DNA of 64,000 nucleotides, taken from positions 1 through 64,000 of the forward strand of contig JASANH010000395.1 of assembly GCA_030248295.1 (NCBI GenBank). The letters run 5' to 3'. This stretch comes from Mesodorylaimus sp. YZB2_4 (lineage: Eukaryota > Nematoda > Enoplea > Dorylaimida > Dorylaimidae). A program made the translations under genes and the position numbers. A model generated the notes under the pieces. It searched no databases. It was not told the origin of the DNA and saw only the letters and a list, made by a program, of their open reading frames with translations. Positions 1 to 10,665 of this stretch are shown in pieces. The first letter of the stretch is position 1; every line of letters begins with the position of its first letter.

Positions 1-1173
1 AAATTGTGAGAAGATGATACTTTGACAAAGTCAGACAAATATTGACTTGCAAGAAAAATTTTTCGGCCAGAAATTTTTCTAATTTTTTTGCCAAATTCGG
101 AGAGGAAGCACCTGCTGAACTAAAACGCTAGTCAAATATCGGATTTGTTTGTGTACGAGTAAGGAAAATATGTATAAATTACAAATTCGAATTCTTCCAC
201 CTGCCAATTTGGCTTGTGGTAAGAAATTTTTTTCAATTCAGAGGCGAAATTTTTTTAAAATCGCTCTTACAAGACACTTTTTTAAGCCTGAGCAATGTAC
301 TCTTTTTTTTGAGATTTGTATGTTCTTCCCCCTGATCATGGAGAAACGGCAAGGAACGATTTTGGCATATTTTCCTCTATATGTTGGGCGGAACGAAGAA
401 AGGTTTCTTTTCGATGAGAGGGTCGATGACCCAGCCGATGCAACTAGTACTGGCAGGAGAAAAAGTTGGGAATGGAAAATAGATAGATTTTAGTGCGTAT
501 TGGAATATCAAAAAACTCGGACCAAAATGTGGACTGGTATTCACGAAATTTGCACTACTCATTGTTGTATAAAGCACTGTATACGAGAAACAGAGTCTTG
601 AATTTTGGTATTTAGCAATGCTAACTGTAAATACTGCAGTGTTAGGTATGGATTGGATAAACACGGAGATGCTCATCACGTTTTCTGCTTCTGAGTCAAT
701 TTTTTTATAGATGCACTAAAATCTATCTGCTCCATTCCCAACTTTCCCTGCCAGTACTGTTGCATCGCTGTCGTCGCTTTCATAACTTTCTTCTCCAACA
801 TATGAGGAAAATATGCCAAAATGGTTCCTTGCCGTTTCTCCATGATCAGGGGAAGAACATACAAATCTCAAAAAAAGAGTACATTGCTCAGGCTTAAAAA
901 AGTGTCTTGTAAGAGCGATTTTAAAAAAATTTCGCCTCTGAATTGAAAAAAAATTTCTTACCACAAGCCAAATTGGCAGGTGGAAGAATTCGAATTTGTA
1001 ATTTATACATATTTTCCTTACTGGTCGCGACAAATCCGATATTTGACTAGCGTTTTAGTTCGGCAGCTGTTGCCTCTGAATTTGGCAAAAAAATTAAAAA
1101 ATATCAGCCAAAAAATTTTTCTTGCAAGTCAATATTTGTCTGACTTTGTCAAAGTATCATCTTCTCACAATTT
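1..1173. mobile_element. Foldback (long-TIR) DNA element, non-autonomous
   Basis: Positions 1 to about 498 are repeated in inverted orientation at about 712-1173. The first 13 bases of the window (AAATTGTGAGAAG) match the complement of 1161-1173, and translations of the two arms on opposite strands give near-identical peptides, which shows small indels between arms. The ~210-bp centre (499-711) is not repeated and has no transposase. This is the layout of a foldback or long-TIR MITE-like element. The open frames inside the arms are mirror images of each other and are not taken as genes. The left terminus may extend beyond the window, so target duplications cannot be checked. Confidence 0.8.
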
Positions 1174-1192
1174 ATAAAACTTTGTACGTAAT

Positions 1193-2209
1193 CTGATTTT
1201 GGTATAGTAAACCAGGCGTCATCAGAATTTATGACCAAATGCAAAATAGAGAGTACAGCCATCAGGAGTTGGATACTTGCTGCGACAGATTCCTCAAATA
1301 AGTGAATCCGTCAATTTTTAACTCACAGTATGCCACGGTTTCCCGATATTTTTCACCGATACGGGTCAAAAATTAACAAAAGACTTACACGTGGTAAGAT
1401 AACCCACGAAGCTTTAGGGATCGCTTTGAGGCTGGAACCCTAAACCAGCCACCCCGGAGGGCTCAGCTTTAGTGACGCTGCTCAGTGCAAATGTGCCACG
1501 CCCACCAGGATTCGATCCCGCAAACTTCCGCTTGCGATCCTGATGTCGTACCACTGAGCTATCAGGGCCACGAAAAGAGAAAAACTAGCAGCTCACTCAA
1601 ACTTGGTCGAGTGTAAAGTGCAGCCCCTTCTTGCCTGAAGGAAGATCATCCCCCTTGCTCTCACTGCACATTGCCTCACACGCTGACTAAGGCTGCGTGT
1701 TATCGCATGCGTGGCCTGACTAACTGAAATTGCTTTCACGAGCTTCATGGATTTTGTTTGACCAATCGGTATCGTGAATTGAGTCAAGACCCGCTTATTA
1801 TCGTCCGACGCTAATTTTCAGTTACCTGCCATGAGTTTGGAAAACGAGTCTTTTTCGCCGATATTTCGAAGAAATTAGCCAAGTTGTGTTCCACCACTCG
1901 CTATAATCGCAATGTTCTTCATTGATGCTGAGATCAGCTAGTAGCTCTATGCACGACTAGTCGTTCGTTTTGAATTTAGTTTTCTTATTGTAAGTTTTTT
2001 AGGTGGATTTCACTTGGCGAGATGTCTTCATGCGAAACACGATTTTGGAATTGCTCGACAAGGAAATTCACGATCCAAGGCCAGCAATATTTTCAGTGCA
2101 GGACTGTCTTTCATGCTGTTAGGAACGGCTATCTGTATTTGCAGACAAGGTCACGCAATTAGTTACAGCATGGGATTGGATATTTTAGATGCACTGACTA
2201 CAGGAAATG
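1193..2209. repeat. Dispersed ~1-kb repeat, copy A
   Basis: This segment is a close copy of 4422-5489. Both start near CTGATTTTGGTATAG, carry a tRNA-like block in the middle and end near GATGCACTGACTACAGG. Beyond that point the copies diverge: hAT transposase sequence follows here and unrelated AT-rich sequence follows copy B. The family is probably a composite SINE or non-autonomous transposon. A short frame near its 3' end (from about 2014) is shared with copy B but has no recognised product. Confidence 0.8.
1495..1571 (-). repeat. tRNA-derived SINE head (copy A)
   Basis: On the minus strand this block has a pol III A-box-like motif (TAGCTCAGTGGTAC, complement of 1548-1561) and a B-box-like motif (GGGATCGAATCC, complement of 1508-1519) at tRNA spacing. 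The acceptor stem pairs only partly, so it is read as a tRNA-derived SINE promoter and not as a functional tRNA. The same block recurs in copy B. Confidence 0.65.
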
Positions 2210-3015
2210 GAGAGATGGCCAATAACGCATTCTGTAGGCCATGCGTGCTTTTTGTTGTTGACAAAGCGGATCAATCTTACAACAAGCGCGGCAAATCAGA
2301 GACCTTTCCGTTAAAAGATTTTCACGTTAGTCATTCTTTTCAATCGTTTCGATTTTATGATATTTTTTTTCATGTCATCTCTTATCAGAAAGCTTCGGAG
2401 GAATTTAATGAACATCAAACAAAGAAATATCATTTTTCGGGAGTTAAAAAAGAATTTAATTTTTGGGAGACGAGACAAGGTCGTCAAGCTTCTGTTGATG
2501 TTCGCCTCAGCGTTCAGGAAGCCGACCAAGTCGAAATAATCGCTAGATGTAAATTTGTTACTGCCATTCTTGGGTGTGTTGAACATAAAGTACGTAGTCA
2601 CAGAACAGATTTTTTTAGATTGAAAAGTATTGCAAAAATAATCGTTCTCTGTGGCTGCCAGAACTTGGCCCTGCGCGGACATAGCGAAGATAACGATATT
2701 TTCACTGATAATCAATTTGTTCAAGATGGAAATTTTCAAGCACTCCTGCGTCTTTGTGCGCAGTCGGGCGATATGGTTCTAGAAAATCACTTGCAAACGA
2801 GCGCTGGCAAAGCCACTCACGTTTCACCCCAGATTCAAAATGAATTGATTGCGATTTGTGGAAAAATAATAAGGGTAGGATTATTTTTTCTGGCAATTAG
2901 GTTGTTCGATCGTTGATATTTTAGAAGAACATTGTTACGAGGGCAATTGCAACTAAAATGTTTCTCCGTCTTGGCAGATGGAGCAACGGACATCTCCGTT
3001 GCGAGAGACTACTGA
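2206..3015 (+). pseudogene. hAT-family transposase N-terminal fragment (TTF-type zinc finger and DUF4371-like)
   Basis: The frame begins with a TTF-type zinc-finger-like block (motif AFCRPCVLFV) and continues through FNEHQ and LALRGH motifs to IQNELIAICGKIIR, the hallmark order of ZMYM-like hAT transposases with a DUF4371 region. One in-frame TGA at 2914-2916 interrupts it. The same frame then resumes to the first catalytic-Asp block (LADGATDIS, about 2971-2997) and ends at TGA 3013-3015. The rest of the RNase H-like domain and the dimerisation region are absent, so this is a truncated relic. Its left edge coincides with the end of the dispersed repeat. Family assignment rests on motif recognition only. 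Confidence 0.7.
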
Positions 3016-3230
3016 CATCTGTCAGTGGTGTGAGGAATCTACGGACACTATTGAGCATTACTTTTTTAAGTGTGTGCATGTTCGGTCATTTTGAGGGTCT
3101 TTTGAAAATCGTTTGCAACATTGTGTAGTGGAATTTGTCCTATCGAGGGACGTTGCCATCTTTGGCTCGACTGACTTGTCACTGCCATTGAATATAATAC
3201 TTTTGTGGGCACGTTTTTTTTATCTTTAAC
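3014..3230 (+). pseudogene. Non-LTR retrotransposon 3' fragment with zf-RVT zinc knuckle
   Basis: The reading frame has a C-x2-C ... H-x4-C cluster (CQWCEE ... IEHYFFKC) followed by VRSF and a stop exactly where the zf-RVT domain of L1-like reverse transcriptases normally has Trp (TGG to TGA). It continues in frame with hydrophobic LNIILLWARF-type sequence. Only the extreme C-terminus of the polyprotein is present. It abuts the hAT fragment directly, so one element inserted into or was joined with the other. Confidence 0.55.
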
Positions 3231-4421
3231 TGTGAGCGGAAAAATGATCCTCTCAGTTTGCCTCGTTTTGTTGATACTATTCGGAGTTAGTGTAATGTGC
3301 TGCTTTTGGTCGCTCACAGATCACATGGGAAGGAGCTTTTCAAGTGCCAGTGGAAGGACTTTATGCGTCTGTTCATACATGATACCTGCGCACATTCGTT
3401 AGATGTTTAATCTTGTCGTTGGCCCTGCAATTTTTTCCGTTTGTCATCCCCCTGCTTTTTGGTGTCTGGTACGCCGCTAACATACAACTAGTATTTGGGT
3501 ACTTGTGATATAAGGGGATCCGACATGAACCGATCTGCGCTAATATCCCAGGTGCATGTGATCGTGGGGAGCAGTGAAGTGCACTGTCTATTGCAGTCAA
3601 CGCTTCGACTGTATTCTACGATGTATCCGCTCTATGATGATAACTGGTGTGCTCAGTGAGGAGAGTGGAGGTGTACCAATTTGAAGAAGTGCTTAAAAAA
3701 TTGGACAGCATCATCTTTTTTGCTTGCTTTCATGCCTCCTTTGCTGTTTTGTTGTACGTGTTTCTGACAGAAACAGGGTTTTTTTTTCGCAGGCCGCACT
3801 AACATTCATACATTATGCCTTGACAAAAGTAAAAAGTTATATACAAAAAACCCTTCGCAAAAATTTTTTATTCCATCAAAATAATGCTCTGCGCTCGTCG
3901 AACTATTGCAAAAGATTGTTCACACTATTGGAAACTTGAAAAAAATCTGAACTAAAAACCTGTAGATTCTTTAGTCTAATTGATTATTTTCCACCAATGG
4001 CAAAAAATGCCACCAATAACACAAAAGTTTTTAGTCTCACAAAATTAAAGCTTTTTGACTCGATATCAAACTCTACCGCCTAATTCGCGTACGCTGAACA
4101 AGGAATATGATGGTTATAGGAAGGGTTGCGTTTGAGCGAGCGGCATCAATTTTTTTGCTTTCTGCACTCTGGCACGAGCCCCGCAAAATTTCTCTCGAAA
4201 ATCCTCATCATATTCGTGTTCAGCGCAATCGATTCAGCCGAGAAAAATTGTTTTCGAAGAAACTCTTTTTCCTGATGGTAAAAAGGTTTTCTGATCACAC
4301 TGGCTAATCGTGTCCCGTTACGTAATGTTAGTCAAGTTAGGCCCCTCTCTCTCTCATTTCTTATTGTCATTGTCCACACTATTGGAAACTTGAACAAATC
4401 CAGACTAAAAACCTGTAGATC
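3231..4421. other. No gene recognised; short direct repeats
   Basis: AT-rich sequence without a credible coding region. A 19-base motif CACACTATTGGAAACTTGA with a similar flank (CTAAAAACCTGTAGAT) occurs near 3920-3968 and again at 4374-4421, directly before dispersed repeat copy B. The pair brackets about 450 bp and may mark an insertion or a duplicated target. Confidence 0.5.
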
Positions 4422-5489
4422 CTGATTTTGGTATAGTAAACCAGGCGTCATCAGAATTTATGACCAAATGCAAAATAGAGAGTACAGCCATCGGGAGTTG
4501 GATACTCGCTGCGACAAAATCCTCAAATAAGTGAATCCGTCAATTTTCAACTAGTAGTATGCCACGGTTTCCCAATATTTTTCACCCATACGGGTCAAAA
4601 ATTAACAAAAGACTTACACGTGGTAAGATAACTCACGAAGCTTTAGGGATCGCTTTGAGGCTGGAACCCTAAACCAGCCACCCCGGAGGGCTCAGCTTTA
4701 GTGACGCTGCTCAGTGCAAATGTACCACGCCCACCAGGATTCGATCCCGCAAACTTCCGCTTGCGATCCTGATGCCGTACCACTGAGCTATCAGGGCCAC
4801 GGAAAGAGAAAAACTCGCAGCTCACTCAAACTTGGTCGAGTGTTAAGTGCAGCCCCTCCTTGCCTGAAGGAAGATCATCCCCCTCGCTCTCACTGCACAC
4901 TGCTTCACACGCTGACCAAGGCTGCGTGTTATCGCAGGTGTGGCCTGACCAACCGAAATAACCAACTAGGCCGAAAGTTGGATTTCCAGTGTTTAAAGAG
5001 TATTGGCGGAGGAACGCTGGATTGCTGTCACGAGCTTCACGGATTTTGTTTGACTAATCGGTATTGTTAATCAAGTCAAGTCCCGCTTATTATCGTCCGA
5101 CTCTAATCTCCAGTGCTATGAGTTTGGAAAACGAGTCTATTTCGCTAATATTCCGAGGAAATTAGCCGAGTTGTGTTCTACCAATCGCTAGAATCGCAAT
5201 GTTCTTCATGGATGATCAGCTAGTAGCTTTATGCACGACTAGTCGTTCGTTCCGAATTCCGTTTTCTTATTGTGAGTTTTTAGGCTGATTTCACTTGACG
5301 AGGTGTCTTCATGCGAAACACAATTCTGGAATTGCTCGACAGGGAAATTCACGATCCAAGGACAGCAATATTTTCAGTCCAGGACTGTCTTTCATGCTGT
5401 TCGGAACGGTTATCTGTATTTGCAGACAAGGTCACGTAATTAGTTACAGTATGGGACTGGATATTTTAGATGCACTGACTACAGGGAAA
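4422..5489. repeat. Dispersed ~1-kb repeat, copy B
   Basis: This is the second copy of the repeat at 1193-2209, in the same orientation. It includes an extra ~45 bp near 4960-5005 absent from copy A. The frame near 5295-5490 matches the 3' part of copy A at the amino-acid level with few changes, then diverges. Confidence 0.8.
4725..4798 (-). repeat. tRNA-derived SINE head (copy B)
   Basis: This is the second copy of the tRNA-like block, with the same A-box and B-box motifs on the minus strand. It differs from copy A at a few bases, for example GCCGTACCAC against GTCGTACCAC. Confidence 0.65.
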
Positions 5490-5920
5490 ATACGCAATAC
5501 GCAAACTTTCACGCATACTTTTTGGAGTATGCGATTCGTTTATGACGCAATACCCATACGCATCGGAGAGACTTTGCGTATGCGCGTTCAAATCAAGTAA
5601 TTTTACTAACCGTAGTGCAAAGTAACTCCGATATTTGCACCTTTTTTAAGGCCGTGGTCAACACAAAATTTGGACACACAAACGGGTCAAAAGGACTGTA
5701 GTTTTGCCAAATTTTTTACTTTTAGCACCTAATTATGAAAGTGAAAATTCTTGATTTCAAAGGGGGACACTTTAAAATAAATATAAGACCTGCATTCCCA
5801 CGTTTACATTCTGCGTAACTTCCAAGAATGTCAGATGAATTCCAAGATGTGACTGACCCAATTTTTATTCTCAATTTTTTCGGTTGGGCCCCGTGCCGCC
5901 CTAGTTCCCAACTGGACTCT
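5490..5920. other. No gene recognised
   Basis: AT-rich DNA with clustered TACGCA-type short motifs (5490-5590), then unique sequence. No open frame here has a recognisable domain. Confidence 0.4.
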
Positions 5921-5926
5921 TCTGCC

Positions 5927-6085
5927 ATTTTGTCAATAGCCGGCCAGCAGTCTTGATACGATAAGCAAGGCCGTGAGGTGAACAGCTTTCACGGCAGTTC
6001 CCCTCTGTGTGTCTCCACTGGGAGCACCCCCACATTAGGGCATCTTGTGCCAGCACCAGCATCCCAGGATGATACTGGGCGAGAC
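5927..6085. repeat. SINE-like fragment related to 62140-62240
   Basis: The stretch GCCAGCAGTC...ATAAGCAAGGC...GGGAGCACC...AGGGCATC parallels 62140-62235 over roughly 100 bp with scattered mismatches. The 62-kb copy is joined to a tRNA-like head, so this one is probably a truncated SINE. Confidence 0.55.
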
Positions 6086-6535
6086 GAGGGACCTTCACGA
6101 CTGGTGTTTTAGAATTAGTTTCTTGATTCTTTACTCGTTCGACATTCGAGTCGCCCAGAGCCAGGTGGGCAAGGCCAGCGACGGACTTACTAAACAGCCG
6201 TCCTCAGCCGCAACAACACTGCGGAACAAAAAACCGAAATAAAACCTAATCATTGACGGTTTCACGGTCACAGCACCTATAGCGATAATCTTTCTTTGTC
6301 TAATACACTTTCATGGATTTTCGATCACGGATGACTGCATTATTATATTGTCGCTCCAGATTACACGTCTGATAAACTGGACGTCGCTGTGGGAATATTT
6401 CCTCGAAGTTCACTCTCCGCGGACCCATTTTCTTATAAAACTGGAGGTGGGGCGGAAGGATAAGAAATGAAACGAAACGACAAAACACTACGCTGATCAG
6501 AAGGACATTGCTTTCCTGTCAAAATACACCAGCTT

Positions 6536-7160
6536 AGACCAGCCAAATAGACGCCTAATGCTAAAGGACGATTTTCGCTGGCTAATAACTTGAGAACGAT
6601 TCAACGAAAATTTTTGATTTTTCGCACACTTTTCAGAATTGGCGGAGTCTACAATCATGCCAAGTTTTATCAAAATCCATCTGGCCGTTATTAAGTTCCA
6701 AAATACGCGATTTCTTGTTCAGGGGGAGAAGACGAGGAGAAGGAGGAGGAGGAGGAGGAGGAGAAGAACATCAGCCTAGAGCAACAACCGGAGGTCGTAC
6801 AGGTGTAAATATTAGTTTTTCTGAAAGCTTGCACCTTTAGAATCTGCCTTTTGGCATTCTTTTTTTAAAAGCTTCAGTTTCCGAAAAGTTATTACAGAAA
6901 TATATCACTTTTTTGGCTTTTTCAGTCCGTCGCTCGTCAGGTACTCAACAGATTTTGATAAAAATCCACATGGCAGCGGATCTGACCTATCTTGCAATGC
7001 TTGCAAAAAACTAACTGTTTTGGTTCAATCGATCTCAAGATATAAATTATCAAAAGTAGCAGGCACTTGTGTTTCTGTTCTCTACTTCGGGGCGGAGTTT
7101 AGAAACATCAACTGAACGGGTTGAGTGCAGCGCCATTGATCGGCTAGAAGCGGGCTCTTA
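6536..7160. repeat. Dispersed repeat, copy related to 55403-55990
   Basis: The copy starts with TTAGACCAGCCA and shares GACGCCTAATGCTAAAGGAC with 55403-55990 in the same orientation. It includes a GAG/GGA microsatellite, a GGTCGTAC motif and a 3' block around GGGTTGAG...GGCGCCATTGAT. No coding potential is seen. It is likely a non-autonomous element. Confidence 0.7.
6722..6770. repeat. GGA/GAG microsatellite
   Basis: Imperfect run of GAG and GGA trinucleotides inside the dispersed repeat. The 55-kb copy has a shorter version at 55590-55612, so the array length varies between copies. Confidence 0.85.
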
Positions 7161-7357
7161 TCACGATATCTACTTGTGGTATACCCGGGAGGATTTGATC
7201 TATTTATGGTGCGAGAATGGTAAAATTCAAAACTTATGACTACTTTCCCTAGAAGTTTACACATAGAGGGTCGCGAGACAATGCGGGCCCTCGCAGTAAC
7301 AATTATTTAAAAACGCATTTTAGGGCTCGAAATTTTGAATTTCGCGCTAAGGACCAG

Positions 7358-7475
7358 GATCGACCGAACACGGTTTTTGCACCGAACCGAACCTTACCGA
7401 ACTTTTACTCAAATCTCACCGAGCCCGAACCGGACCGGACTGAACCGACCGAACCAAACCGAACCTTCCTACCGA
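7358..7475. repeat. Degenerate ACCGAAC heptamer repeat
   Basis: About 118 bp are made of diverged ACCGAAC/CCGAACC units (for example ACCGAACCGAACC and CGGACCGGACTG). An open frame across it is composition-driven and is not taken as coding. Confidence 0.7.
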
Positions 7476-7499
7476 CGAACCGAATTTTCTATGTTCACC

Positions 7500-7865
7500 C
7501 TTAGCACATCCTACATCATCATGTATATAGAGTAATATAAAGAATGAGCCGTAAATGTTTCGTCTTCTACCAGCCTCAATCTGCAAGTTATCGCGGTAAA
7601 TTTGATACCATTGTGTTCAGCATTCGATTCTGAGTCAGTTTGACCTATTTTGCTAGCCATTATATTCACCACTCGTTTTTAAAACGCGGTATAGCCAAAG
7701 TACCAACTGTCACAACTTTTTTCACAATATCTGAACGAATTCGTTTTGGCAAGCTTTAACTCAGCTTTTGGAATATCTTAGGACTTTACTCGATCCCAGT
7801 TTCTTGCATAAGCAAATTCTTCCCAGACTGAGTAGTCAAATGGTTCAAATCAGGACTATTCAAGG
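7500..7865. other. No gene recognised
   Basis: Unique AT-rich DNA. I see no domain, tRNA or repeat hallmark. Confidence 0.4.
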
Positions 7866-8152
7866 CTAACGCTTAGCTTCGATAAAATCAGGGAAAGTGA
7901 TCCCTGCACTATTTCTCTGAATCGTTGTGGGTTGAAGCCTTCGCGCCATCTTGCTGAGATGTCCAGTTGTTCCCAAATACCTTTCTTCCATATTTCTCAG
8001 CTGCTGGCAAACCATTTCCATTTGTACGGAATCATTGACTGTAACTTTACCCGACATGACCAGCGGTGTAACCAAATTTCTGAGGTCTTGACTTGCCATT
8101 TGTTGTACAGGCAGCTGTTCAGTATTATGGACACTGATTTGTGAGTGCACTG
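7866..8152 (-). CDS. Possible terminal exon of an unknown gene
   Basis: A 94-codon minus-strand frame has a balanced, Gln/Met-rich composition typical of real protein (motifs LPVQQMASQDL and QMEMVCQQLRNMEERY). It lacks an ATG. On the minus strand it follows a good 3' splice site (TTTGCTTCAG, near 8153-8162), so it would be a last exon. I do not recognise the family and no upstream exon was identified. It could equally be a transposon remnant. Confidence 0.25.
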
Positions 8153-8159
8153 CTGAAGC

Positions 8160-9010
8160 AAATGCTCTATCCTTCCTGTGTTAGTGTAAAGTTTACTACA
8201 ACGCGACTGCTACTGTGGAAAACTAGCCATTTATGTTAGTGTCATTCTTTATGGCACCCGATATTTTCAAAATATTCAGAAGTCACTCCTTTTTAACCAT
8301 TTTTCAAATTGAAATTTCGGAGATAATAAAAGTCACCCTAAGAGGAGTTTGTGAATACGGCCAACTGTTACGTAACTTGTTCATAACAATTTACATCGTT
8401 TCGGGGGTTTCTTGGGGTGCTGAAAACGATGGTATCACTCATTTTTGCTCATTTCACACTCTCAGTGGCTTAGACGTGTTCGCTCACCTCATGTTCGCTC
8501 AGATAAGTTCAAGTGCCTTGCATGGCCATGTGCTGCGGAATCGTAGGATGGTAAACCTGAATTTGCATAGGGTGATAACTTGGATAAGCCGTCTCGCTCG
8601 TTCACGTTGATTCACAATCATATCACTTCGATTAGACCACTGGTGGGAATGTTTTGGGGGTTATGACTCTGATGTTCCTTCATCATCAGGCCATGTTCAC
8701 GACACCTCATAGTGAGTAGAGCACATAGTTGTACCTCTCCTTTCCGCCCATCACCTTGCCTCTTCGAAATGCAGCCAAGGAACCCAGGCTAGTCATTTTC
8801 CCATTACTGCTCAAAATATTGAGGAACTTTGCCGTTTCTCTTCGTCCGCCTGATTTAGAAAGTGGAAGACCACATGTGGAAATTCATGCGTCTCAACTGC
8901 CCGCGCCTGTGAATAGAGAAAAAGGTAAGACAGGAGATTCTGGGACTTGATTGCTTGCTAGCTTCAACGTTTTTACTGACAAGTGCAACTTCCATAACTG
9001 TCAGAAGGTG
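8160..9010. other. No gene recognised upstream of the Helitron
   Basis: Several short frames exist but none resembles the missing N-terminal part of the Helitron Rep protein. The true 5' boundary of the Helitron (a TC terminus) could not be placed. Confidence 0.4.
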
Positions 9011-9015
9011 CATAA

Positions 9016-10665
9016 AACAAAAATGATAAACGATGCACGCTGACAATAATTAGCTCTGCATTCCAATTTAGATTAAAGGATAGTCCCAGACTCTCCAACC
9101 TGTCCTCCGCCTTTCGAAAAATCCGAGGCACCGCCGAATACTGGGAGCAGCAGCGCATGGATTTAAGGACCATGGTTCGTGAACTGGGTCCCCCATGCTG
9201 GTTCCTCACTTTTAGTGCAGCGGAGTACTCGGATGATTGGCAAGATATGCGCGATGTACTGATCGAAGCAAACAAATGTGTGCAGGGCATAAACGAGATG
9301 ACTAATGGCGAGCGATGCGCCATTGACCTGGTCTTCGCATCAGAGCACTTTCACCACAGATTTCGTGCGCTCATGAGCAATGTTATCTTGAACAAGAATT
9401 GTCCCCTTGGTGAAGTGACTGATTTCTTTTGGCGAGTGGAGTACCAGGCTAGGGGTGCGCCTCACTACCACATGGTAGTCTGGGTCAAGGATGCCCCCAA
9501 GATTGGAATCGACCCACCAGAAAAGGTGCTCGAGTTTGTTCAAAAGTATGCCAAATGTCGCTTGCCTGACAAAGTCAAGGAACCTCTATTGCATAAGACG
9601 GTCACTACCTACCAGTTGCACCACTGCAACAAATACTGCAAAAAGATACGCAACAGGTGCAGATTTGGATTTCCCAGGGATCCAACAGAAGTTGCCACTC
9701 TGAATGATCTTTTGAAAAATGTTGGGCAGCGTCTAGGAGGAAAGGACAAGTCTCGTTTGTACTATCTACCACACACTACCGCAGAGAGGTACGTCAATGA
9801 CTACAATCCCGAGTTACTCTTGCTGTGGCAGGCGAACATGGACATCCAGTTTGTCGGTGAGAATACGACTGCCGTGGTTAATTACATTGTGAACTACGTA
9901 ACGGAAAAAGAAAAGTCAGCATTGCAAGACTTATGGGACAACCCGAAGCAAGACAAGTCAGTGCATTCCCGCCTGTTCAACATTGCCTGTCGCTCCCTGG
10001 ATATGTGTGAGTGCGGTGCTTACGAAGCCGTGGACTTACTGACGGGTCAGAGGCTGTTCGAAAACAGTCGCTGCATTAAGTACATCTGTTCACGAAAGCC
10101 TCAGTCGCGCCCCAGAGTACTTAAGCCGCTGGCCACTCTGCAAACGATGAGTCCAGAATACATGAATAAGTTCGGAGGGAACTGGATCTCGACCTACAAC
10201 GCAGACAGGCCCGACAGCATGGAGAATATATGCCTGTACGATTTCATGAGATTGCACAATCGAGACTCGAGCTCCAACGAGGGCCCGTCAGCATTCAAGA
10301 CGGGCTCCAATGGCAGACAGGTTGTACGAAGCAAGCCTTACTTTATCAGCCACGCAATGCTTAGCTACAAAGAGCAAATAGAAGACTGCTGTTACTCGCT
10401 CTTGCTTCTCTACAAGCCGTTTCGAGATGAGAGCGAGGAACTTCTTGATCCAGACACTCGCAGCTGCATTCCAGTGTTCCAACAAAAGCTGTTGCACAAT
10501 CAGCGAATGGCTGAATACCAACACAGGCTGGTGGTCAGGGAAGAGGAGGCAGAGAAAAATAAGCAAGCCATCGAGCAAGAAATAAATGCAGGCACGCAGG
10601 AAGGAGAACAGAGCACACCCGCTGATGCAGATCCGCACTGGTTGCAGGAGAGCCAAATGCGGTAG
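9016..10665 (+). CDS. Helitron Rep domain (Helitron_like_N, HUH endonuclease)
   Basis: The open frame runs from 9016 (after TAA 9013-9015) to TAG 10663-10665. The first in-frame ATG is at 9157, but conserved sequence (AFRKIRGTAEYW) lies upstream of it, so the natural start is further 5' and appears lost. The HUH motif is visible as GAPHYHMVVWV, and the tyrosine motif as NYIVNYVTEKEK, with two Tyr spaced as in Helitron Rep proteins. Cys/His-rich HHCNKYCKK and RCRFGFPR blocks typical of the family are also present. Rep nicks and joins DNA strands during rolling-circle transposition. The helicase starts in another frame immediately downstream, whereas in intact Helitrons the two are one polypeptide, so a frameshift has split them near 10640-10665. 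Confidence 0.85.
   Translation, partial: NKNDKRCTLTIISSAFQFRLKDSPRLSNLSSAFRKIRGTAEYWEQQRMDLRTMVRELGPPCWFLTFSAAEYSDDWQDMRDVLIEANKCVQGINEMTNGERCAIDLVFASEHFHHRFRALMSNVILNKNCPLGEVTDFFWRVEYQARGAPHYHMVVWVKDAPKIGIDPPEKVLEFVQKYAKCRLPDKVKEPLLHKTVTTYQLHHCNKYCKKIRNRCRFGFPRDPTEVATLNDLLKNVGQRLGGKDKSRLYYLPHTTAERYVNDYNPELLLLWQANMDIQFVGENTTAVVNYIVNYVTEKEKSALQDLWDNPKQDKSVHSRLFNIACRSLDMCECGAYEAVDLLTGQRLFENSRCIKYICSRKPQSRPRVLKPLATLQTMSPEYMNKFGGNWISTYNADRPDSMENICLYDFMRLHNRDSSSNEGPSAFKTGSNGRQVVRSKPYFISHAMLSYKEQIEDCCYSLLLLYKPFRDESEELLDPDTRSCIPVFQQKLLHNQRMAEYQHRLVVREEEAEKNKQAIEQEINAGTQEGEQSTPADADPHWLQESQMR

Noticed and set aside
149..1033. Open frames on opposite strands encoding similar peptides in the first kilobase
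   Set aside because: They are mirror images produced by the inverted arms of the foldback element and have no domain.
1213..1225. Hammerhead ribozyme core (CTGATGA on the minus strand)
   Set aside because: The conserved GAAA and the three stems are missing at the required spacing; other CTGATGA hits (8683, 47990) fail likewise.
1495..1571. Functional tRNA gene
   Set aside because: A-box and B-box motifs are present, but the acceptor stem pairs poorly and the block recurs inside a larger repeat, so it is a SINE head.
7358..7535. Protein-coding frame through the ACCGAAC repeat
   Set aside because: Composition is entirely determined by the heptamer repeat.
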